Positions 57,362-64,000 of a DNA stretch of 64,000 nucleotides are shown here, in pieces. Origin of the DNA: Phenylobacterium sp. (GTDB lineage: Bacteria; Pseudomonadota; Alphaproteobacteria; Caulobacterales; Caulobacteraceae). Each line of letters opens with the position of its first letter. The stretch's first letter is position 1. The stretch is taken from positions 434,001 to 498,000 of the forward strand of contig JADCAS010000004.1 of the NCBI GenBank assembly GCA_020401865.1, read 5' to 3'. A program made the position numbers and the translations under genes. The notes beneath the pieces were generated by a model that saw only the letters and a list, made by a program, of their open reading frames with translations, searched no databases and was not told where the DNA came from.

Positions 57362-58761
57362 TGGAGCGGACCCTCACCCGCTACATCCGGGCCCTGCGGT
57401 CCGCCGGCGCCGGGGTCTCGACCACCGAGGCCATGGACGCCGCGCGGACGGTGGAGGTGGTGGGCTGGGAGGACCGGGGGGTCCTGAAGACCGCCCTCGG
57501 GACGGTCCTGGCCAAGTCGGTCGAGGAAAAGGCGATCCACGAGCAGCTCTTCGAACTGTACTTCAGCCGGGAGGCGGCGGCCAGCGCCGCCGCGGAGGGA
57601 AAGCCCGGCGAAGGGGGCGAGCCGGACGCCGGCCAGCCTGGAGGCGGGGAGGCCGAGCCCCAGGCCGGAGACGGCGAGGGGGGCGAGGGCGGCGACCCGG
57701 TCGAGGCCCTGTCGGCCCTGGCGCGGGGCGAGAACCCCGGGCAGCTGGCCATGGCCCTGGAACGGGCCGGAGCGGCCGCCGGTGTGGACGAGATCCGCTT
57801 CGCCACCCAGTCCGGCTACTTCGTCCGCAAGATGATGGAGCAGATGGGGATCGAGGCCCTTGAGGCCAGGCTCATGGAGGCCCTGTCCCGGCGCAACGCC
57901 GAGGGCGACGCCGAGGCCGAGGCCCTGATGGGCGCCCGCTCGGCTCTCCAGAAGCAGGCCCGCGCCTTCGTCGAGGCCCGGTTCGAGATCTATGGGCGGT
58001 CGGCGCAGGACGCCTTCATGAACGAGATCCTGGCCGAGCGCAGCTTCGGCGCCCTGGGACGCAGCGACACCGAGCGCATGCGGGCCCTGGTGGAGCGAAT
58101 GGCCAAGCGCCTTGCGGTGCGGCATGCCCGCCGCCGAAAGGTGCGGGACCGGGGGCGGCTGGATGTCCGCCGCACCCTGCGGGCGAACGCCGGGCATGAC
58201 GGGGTGCCCTTCGACATCATCTGGAAGATCAAGCGCAAGGACCGGCCGAAGATCGTGGCGGTCTGCGACGTCTCGGGCTCGGTGGCCCAGTATGTCCGCT
58301 TCCTCCTCCTCTTCCTGCACGCCCTGAAGGAAAAGGTCACCGACCTGGAGACCTTCGCCTTCTCCGCCCACCTGGCGGACGTCAGCCGGCCGCTGGAGAC
58401 CCTGCCCTTCGAAACCGCCATGCGCGCCATCGTCGACGAGGTGGGTTCGGGAGGCACCGACTACGGGGCGGCCTTCCTGGAGCTGGACCGGGACTTCGGC
58501 GAGGTGATCGACCGGCGGACCACCGTGCTGGTCCTCGGCGACGGGCGCTCCAACTATTCGAACCCGCGCCTGGACGTCTTCAAACAGATCGCCGACCAGG
58601 CCAAGCGTCTGGTCTGGTTGTGCCCGGAGCCGGCCACGAACTGGGGCTCGGGCGACAGCTGCCTGCTGGAGTACCGCCCCTTCTGCACCCTTCTCACCCA
58701 CTGCTCGACCGTCACCGACCTGGAGCGGGCGCTCGACGAAATCCTGATGGCCTACGACTAG
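57361..58761 (+). CDS. VWA-domain protein (CoxE-like) partner of MoxR
   Basis: 466 residues. The N-terminal part has LTRYIRALRSAGAGVSTTEA and AIHEQLFELYFSREAAASAA, followed by a Gly/Glu-rich linker (about 80-118). The C-terminal VWA domain holds the MIDAS motif D-x-S-x-S in VAVCDVSGSVAQYVRFLLLF (Asp303), VGSGGTDYGAAFLELDRDFG and TTVLVLGDGRSNYSNPRLD. This is the CoxE/YehP-type VWA protein that works with a MoxR ATPase to mature molybdenum or other metalloenzymes. No CO dehydrogenase gene is nearby, so the target enzyme is elsewhere. Start and stop overlap with moxR by one base. Confidence 0.92.
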   Translation: MERTLTRYIRALRSAGAGVSTTEAMDAARTVEVVGWEDRGVLKTALGTVLAKSVEEKAIHEQLFELYFSREAAASAAAEGKPGEGGEPDAGQPGGGEAEPQAGDGEGGEGGDPVEALSALARGENPGQLAMALERAGAAAGVDEIRFATQSGYFVRKMMEQMGIEALEARLMEALSRRNAEGDAEAEALMGARSALQKQARAFVEARFEIYGRSAQDAFMNEILAERSFGALGRSDTERMRALVERMAKRLAVRHARRRKVRDRGRLDVRRTLRANAGHDGVPFDIIWKIKRKDRPKIVAVCDVSGSVAQYVRFLLLFLHALKEKVTDLETFAFSAHLADVSRPLETLPFETAMRAIVDEVGSGGTDYGAAFLELDRDFGEVIDRRTTVLVLGDGRSNYSNPRLDVFKQIADQAKRLVWLCPEPATNWGSGDSCLLEYRPFCTLLTHCSTVTDLERALDEILMAYD

Positions 58762-58773
58762 GAGACCCACCCC

Positions 58774-59565
58774 ATGAAGGTTCAGGGAAAGATCATCATC
58801 GTGACCGGCGGCGCCGACGGCATCGGCGCGGCCCTCTGCCGGCGCTTCGCCCGGGAAGGCGCAGCTCACATCGCCGTCGTCGACCTCAACGCCGACGGCG
58901 CCGCCAAGGTGGCCGCCGAGATCGGCGGGTCGTCCTACGGGGTGGACGTCTCCAACCCCTCGGCTGTGGAGGCGATGGTCCGGGCGGTGGAGACCGCACA
59001 CGGCCGGATCGACCTCCTCTGCCAGAACGCCGGCGTCGGCGGCGGCGAGCCGGACCCCGACAACGCCGCCTCTGCGCCGGACGCGGTCTGGAACCGGGCC
59101 TGGGGCGTCAACGTCATGGCCCATCTCTATGGCGCCCGCGCCGCCCTGCCCGGCATGATCGCCCGCCGGGAGGGCTACATCCTGAACACGGTCTCGGCGG
59201 CGGGCCTTCTGTCTCAGATCGGCAGCGCGGTCTATTCGACCACCAAGCACGCCGCCATCGGCTTCGCCGAGAGCCTGGCGATCGCCCAGGGCGACCTGGG
59301 GATCAAGGTCTCCGTCCTCTGCCCTCAGGGCGTGGACACGGCCATGCTGCGCGCCGGCGGGGGCCAGGAGCAGCCACAGAACCTGGACGGCGTCCTCTCC
59401 CCGGACGAGGTGGCCGAGGCGGTGGTGCAAGGTCTGGAGGCGGAGAGCTTCCTGATCCTGCCGCACGAGATCGTCCGCACCTACATGCAACGGAAGACGG
59501 CCGACTACGACCGCTGGCTCGGCGGCATGCGCCGGCTGCGGGCGAAGGTACTGGGCCGGGCCTGA
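58774..59565 (+). CDS. short-chain dehydrogenase/reductase (SDR)
   Basis: Classical SDR of 263 residues. Coenzyme motif IIVTGGADGIGAALCRRFAR (TGxxxGIG), NAG motif LLCQNAGVGGGEPDP, catalytic Ser141, Tyr154 and Lys158 in VSAAGLLSQIGSAVYSTTKH. D37 in VVDLNAD favours NAD over NADP. Starting 12 bases after the VWA gene with GGAG close by, it is co-transcribed with moxR-VWA although no functional link is evident. It may reduce a hydroxy intermediate of the nearby acyl-CoA route. Convergent with the DUF6644 gene. Confidence 0.92.
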   Translation: MKVQGKIIIVTGGADGIGAALCRRFAREGAAHIAVVDLNADGAAKVAAEIGGSSYGVDVSNPSAVEAMVRAVETAHGRIDLLCQNAGVGGGEPDPDNAASAPDAVWNRAWGVNVMAHLYGARAALPGMIARREGYILNTVSAAGLLSQIGSAVYSTTKHAAIGFAESLAIAQGDLGIKVSVLCPQGVDTAMLRAGGGQEQPQNLDGVLSPDEVAEAVVQGLEAESFLILPHEIVRTYMQRKTADYDRWLGGMRRLRAKVLGRA

Positions 59566-59578
59566 TCGCCGCAGGGCG

Positions 59579-60049
59579 TCAGGAGAAGCCGATCCAGCGG
59601 CCAGCGACGGCGGTGGTCAGCCACAGGCCAATGGACAGGGCGCCGACCGCGAAGGCGAACGGCCCGCCCCTCGGATTGCGCGCGATCAGCGCCCGCCGGA
59701 CAGTGAAGGCGAGCAGCAGACCCAGGGTCAGTGTGATCATCTTCAGGAAGAAGGCTGGCCGGTCGTAGAGCTTGACGGCCTCCGACACCCCGAGAAGGGC
59801 GCCGGTTGTGACCATTAAGACGATGGCGCCAAGGAACCAGGCCCGCGCGCCCTGTTCCACCTCGACGATGGACTGGCGGGTCAGACCCGCCCCCATCAGC
59901 CTCAGGTCGACCACGAAGAGCGAGCCGCCCAGAACGGCCAGCCCCACCAGGTGAACCGCCTCGATGACCGGAAAGAGCCACAGGGACTCCCGGATGGCGG
60001 CGGACAGGGCGGTGGCCTCGATGGCCTCACAGAGGTCGTAGAGGTTCAC
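59579..60049 (-). CDS. DUF6644 family membrane protein, copy 2
   Basis: 156 residues from a GTG at 60047-60049 that overlaps the stop of copy 1 by four bases. Four hydrophobic helices: SLWLFPVIEAVHLVGLAVLG, SLFVVDLRLMGAGLTRQSIV, AWFLGAIVLMVTTGALLGVS and FFLKMITLTLGLLLAFTVRR plus FAVGALSIGLWLTTAVAGRW. It aligns with copy 1 over E-S-L, E-x-x-H (helix 1) and D-L-R-x-x-G-x-x-L-T-R. The intramembrane Glu30/His33 suggest a metal or heme role. It is the last gene of the envelope operon that starts at 61944. Confidence 0.75.
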   Translation of the reverse strand: MNLYDLCEAIEATALSAAIRESLWLFPVIEAVHLVGLAVLGGSLFVVDLRLMGAGLTRQSIVEVEQGARAWFLGAIVLMVTTGALLGVSEAVKLYDRPAFFLKMITLTLGLLLAFTVRRALIARNPRGGPFAFAVGALSIGLWLTTAVAGRWIGFS

Positions 60050-60597
60050 GGCGTAAAGCTCCGGCACGAGGCCGCAGCCGAGATGAAGGCCGGCTGGGGC
60101 TTGTCGCAGTCGAACCAGTTGTAGGCGATGAAACGGCCGAAGAAGATCACGCCGATCCAGAGGGCCAGGGAGGCCAGGGCCGAAAGGCGGGCGCGCACCG
60201 GGGCCGGCCCCATGTCCCACGGCCCCGGCGACACGCCATAGGCGCGGTGGAACCGCCAGGCGTTCAGGCCCGCCAGCACCAGCAGCAGCATCTTTGCCCG
60301 GAACCAGATGCTGTGGAAGGTTCGTTCGGGGATGGCGTAGAACAGCAGGGCTCCGGTCACGATCAGGATGACGAAGCCGAGGACGGACCAGGGAAGGAGC
60401 CGCCGGAGAACCTGGGGCACAGGGACCCGGGTGAGCGCCAGGCCCAGCACCCTCAGGTCGATCATCGCGATCGTACCCACGAACAGGGTGATGGCGACCA
60501 CATGCGTGGTCTCCACGATGGCGTACATGTAGAGCGACTCGTGGAGCGCAATGCTCCCCGGTGTCGTCGCCAGCCAGGCTACGAAGTCATCGAGCAT
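60046..60597 (-). CDS. DUF6644 family membrane protein, copy 1
   Basis: 183 residues with four to five helices. Helix 1 SLYMYAIVETTHVVAITLFV carries Glu29 and His32 after H19-E20-S21; then MIDLRVLGLALTRVPVPQVL, LPWSVLGFVILIVTGALLFY, RAKMLLLVLAGLNAWRFHRA and ALASLALWIGVIFFGRFIAY. Extra His residues (RTFHSIW, RFHRAYG) near helix ends could ligate heme or copper, as in CopD-like or cytochrome b561-like proteins; this is inference from pattern only. It starts 15 bases after the DUF6152 stop and overlaps copy 2. Confidence 0.78.
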   Translation of the reverse strand: MLDDFVAWLATTPGSIALHESLYMYAIVETTHVVAITLFVGTIAMIDLRVLGLALTRVPVPQVLRRLLPWSVLGFVILIVTGALLFYAIPERTFHSIWFRAKMLLLVLAGLNAWRFHRAYGVSPGPWDMGPAPVRARLSALASLALWIGVIFFGRFIAYNWFDCDKPQPAFISAAASCRSFTP

Positions 60598-60612
60598 GAG
60601 GGGGCGGCTGGC

Positions 60613-61074
60613 CTAGGGACGCCGCTCGGTGGGATCGGCGCCGTCCTTGGGCGCGCCCGTCCCAGAGGAGCCCATGAAGACCCGCCGTCCATCCGTGAAG
60701 GTGATGTCCCGTCCGTTGGCCTTGCAGGCGGGGGTGCAGGACTTGTCCTTGGACTGGTAGCCCCGGACGATGAGGGCGGTCCCCGGCTTCAGCGAGTCCC
60801 GCGTCAGGCCGGACCGGAGCAGGGTGTTGGGCGTACCGCCCTCCACCATCCAGACCACGGTTCCCCCGCCGGCCTTGGGAACGGCCACATGCACCCAGGC
60901 GTGGGGGTTGATCCACTGGACCTTGGTTACCGAGCCGCGCAGCAGGACCGGGGCGTTGCCATCGAACTCAGCGGCGAAGGCGTGGTGCGCATCGGCCTCG
61001 CCGGCGGCGCCGGCGATGGACAGCCCGGCGACGGCGGCGACGACGGCGAGGATTCGGGTAGGGCTCTGGATCAT
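60613..61074 (-). CDS. DUF6152 family secreted protein with His-His mature N terminus
   Basis: 153 residues. The signal peptide MIQSPTRILAVVAAVAGLSI continues to AGAAGEADA, whose A-D-A fits signal peptidase I cleavage directly before His30-His31, so the mature protein would begin HHAFAAEFDGN. The fold core reads LLRGSVTKVQWINPHAWVHV with further conserved His58 and His62, and GTPNTLLRSGLTRDSLKPGT. Two Cys (SCTPAC) lie late. A free N-terminal His plus internal His is the arrangement of CopC-type histidine-brace copper sites; metal binding is not shown. Second gene of a four-gene operon. Confidence 0.8.
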   Translation of the reverse strand: MIQSPTRILAVVAAVAGLSIAGAAGEADAHHAFAAEFDGNAPVLLRGSVTKVQWINPHAWVHVAVPKAGGGTVVWMVEGGTPNTLLRSGLTRDSLKPGTALIVRGYQSKDKSCTPACKANGRDITFTDGRRVFMGSSGTGAPKDGADPTERRP

Positions 61075-61101
61075 GGTCGAGTCTCCGGAAGGGCGTCGGG
61101 A

Positions 61102-61944
61102 TCAGGGCAGCGGGGTCTTGCGGTACTTGCCGAACATCAGTTCCTCGACGAACTCGACGCACTTGAACTGCTGCAGGCGGGCGTCCTCGCCGACCCGACG
61201 GTAGAGGATCATGGACATCTTCCAGGGCCGGGTGAAGGTTTCAGGGTCGGTGATCTCTGCCTCGTAACGGATGTGGTCGGCGCCCATCAGGGTCCAGCGC
61301 TCCACCACGGTCATGCCCGCAGAATGGTGGTTGCCCGCCCGGTCGAACCAGGTGGAGTCGCTCTGGCCGGTCACGGTCACCACCAGGGTGTCGCCCTCCC
61401 ACTTCGCGACGGACTGGCCCATCCAGGAATCTACGGGCGGAGGGCCCGGGTCCTTGAAAACCAGGTTCCGTACGGCGCCGGCGTACTCGTAGGCGATGAG
61501 GATCTCGGTCCCGCCCTGGATGATCTGAAGGGGGAAGGCCATGTAGTTGGCCCGGGGGACGCCGGGCAGGTAACACTTGACCTCGGGATCGCGGTTCAGC
61601 CAGTCGGCCCGGTTCTCGTTGCGGAGCGCCAGGGCCTCGGGCCGGTAGGGCAGGATCCCGCCCTCGACCACGCCTGGGCCCGCAGGAACGGCGCCCACGG
61701 CGCCGAGGGCGACCACTTCCTTGGCCGGAACCGGCACGACGGGCCCAGGGCGGAAGGCCAGGGCGGCGCGGGCGGCGTGGGGCTCGATGTCCCAGTTGGC
61801 GGTGTTGAGGACCTGCCAGACGCCGTTGAGGTCGGGCCGCTTGTCTGGCGTTCGGGGAATCTTGGCCGGGGCCGCAATCGCCAAGCTGAACGAAACGGCG
61901 GCGAAGAACGCCGCCAGACCCACGCCAGAGACCTTCAGACGCAT
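61102..61944 (-). CDS. exported protein of the 'RPDLNGVW' type, function unknown
   Basis: 280 residues from the ATG at 61944 (GGTGGA upstream). Signal peptide MRLKVSGVGLAAFFAAVSFS ends at SLAIAAPA. The mature part opens RTPDKRPDLNGVWQVLNTAN, a motif shared by many secreted proteins of Acidobacteria, sphingomonads and caulobacters without known role. The second half reads VAKWEGDTLVVTVTGQSDST, WFDRAGNHHSAGMTVVERWT and EAEITDPETFTRPWKMSMIL, beta-rich. A His-His pair (NHHS) is noteworthy beside the DUF6152 protein. First gene of the operon; 27 bases before DUF6152. Confidence 0.8.
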   Translation of the reverse strand: MRLKVSGVGLAAFFAAVSFSLAIAAPAKIPRTPDKRPDLNGVWQVLNTANWDIEPHAARAALAFRPGPVVPVPAKEVVALGAVGAVPAGPGVVEGGILPYRPEALALRNENRADWLNRDPEVKCYLPGVPRANYMAFPLQIIQGGTEILIAYEYAGAVRNLVFKDPGPPPVDSWMGQSVAKWEGDTLVVTVTGQSDSTWFDRAGNHHSAGMTVVERWTLMGADHIRYEAEITDPETFTRPWKMSMILYRRVGEDARLQQFKCVEFVEELMFGKYRKTPLP

Positions 61945-62190
61945 GCGTCCACCCCGTTTCCCCCCGCGCCCGCCAGTCCCCCGCGGCGCGCTTCCCGAAC
62001 GGCGCCTCAAGCGGGCGTCCGTGTCCCGACAGGCGGTCTCACAGTTGCTCCGGACGGTCAAGCTGATGACCCCCAGCGGCGCAGTTTTGACTCGCCCGTC
62101 TCCGGTGCGGCGTATAAACCGCCCGGGGAATCCGATGTCGGAACCGGTCCCCTGAACGGCCGGTCCGGAAACCGCAGAGCGAGGAAACGC

Positions 62191-64000
<1,810 letters not shown>

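Noticed and set aside
56929..59490. Long minus-strand open frame opposite moxR, VWA and SDR genes
   Set aside because: Composition is that of a shadow frame (His/Asp/Gly/Val/Leu-rich), and the plus strand has complete motifs for three known families.
62087..62118. TTGACT and TATAAA upstream of the FadJ-like gene
   Set aside because: Spacing is 20 bases, too long for a convincing sigma70 promoter.

Overview
The window reads as a chromosomal segment from a high-GC alphaproteobacterium of the Caulobacterales, probably Caulobacteraceae (Phenylobacterium- or Caulobacter-like). The evidence is the high GC with strong GCC/CTG/GTC codon use, a DUF1192 gene followed by rcdA (adaptor for ClpXP degradation of CtrA) beside rpmE, GANTC (CcrM) sites in front of rcdA, several TonB-dependent receptors, and many acyl-CoA genes. 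The genus call is inference. I saw no rRNA, tRNA, CRISPR array, insertion sequence, integrase or phage gene.

Layout. 1-1.4 kb: 5' part of a TonB receptor, a REP-like hairpin repeat, and two truncated gene tails (acyl-CoA dehydrogenase on minus, D-aminoacylase-type amidohydrolase on plus) joined head-on at about 985-995. 1.4-9.9 kb: an acyl-CoA catabolic region with a tandem double-TetR regulator, a CaiB/BaiF CoA-transferase, a thiolase, an MDR oxidoreductase, an enoyl-CoA hydratase, a GPH-type transporter and a quinone oxidoreductase. 9.9-16.2 kb: housekeeping genes (DUF1192, rcdA, rpmE, ABC exporter, GDPD, inositol phosphatase, thiE, a UbiC-like protein). 16.2-20.1 kb: osmoregulated periplasmic glucan glucosyltransferase opgH with an acyltransferase-3 and a DUF998 protein. 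20.1-22.6 kb: a rubrerythrin / Fe-S oxidoreductase / DUF3501 operon with a strong intercistronic hairpin. 22.8-29.7 kb: VOC protein, a TonB receptor with NTF2-like and esterase genes, an acrylyl-CoA-reductase-like MDR enzyme, DoxX and DUF3429 proteins.

29.8-36.7 kb: arylsulfatase, TraB/GumN protein, a small XRE regulator plus membrane protein preceded by three phased palindromes, an epoxide-hydrolase-like enzyme, and a beta-helix protein overlapping a diheme cytochrome c. 36.8-41.8 kb: three transporters (SSS, dicarboxylate/amino acid:cation, MHS-type MFS) and a VOC protein. 41.8-48.2 kb: MGMT/ATL-like protein, carotenoid oxygenase with a clear sigma70-type promoter, PaaI thioesterase + LysR divergent from an epimerase-like gene, and a phytanoyl-CoA dioxygenase. 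48.4-56.2 kb: TonB receptor with its terminator, then a GST / two acyl-CoA dehydrogenases / acyl-CoA ligase operon. 56.4-59.6 kb: MoxR ATPase, VWA protein, SDR. 59.6-61.9 kb: a four-gene envelope operon (secreted 280-aa protein, DUF6152, two DUF6644 membrane proteins). 62.2 kb to the right edge: a fused enoyl-CoA hydratase/3-hydroxyacyl-CoA dehydrogenase, truncated by the window.

The overall theme is uptake of hydrophobic or complex carbon compounds through TonB receptors and their beta-oxidation-like breakdown. The best candidate for an undescribed system is the DUF6152/DUF6644 operon: the predicted mature DUF6152 protein starts with His-His, as in copper 'histidine brace' proteins, and is paired with two related four-helix membrane proteins that carry a conserved intramembrane Glu/His.
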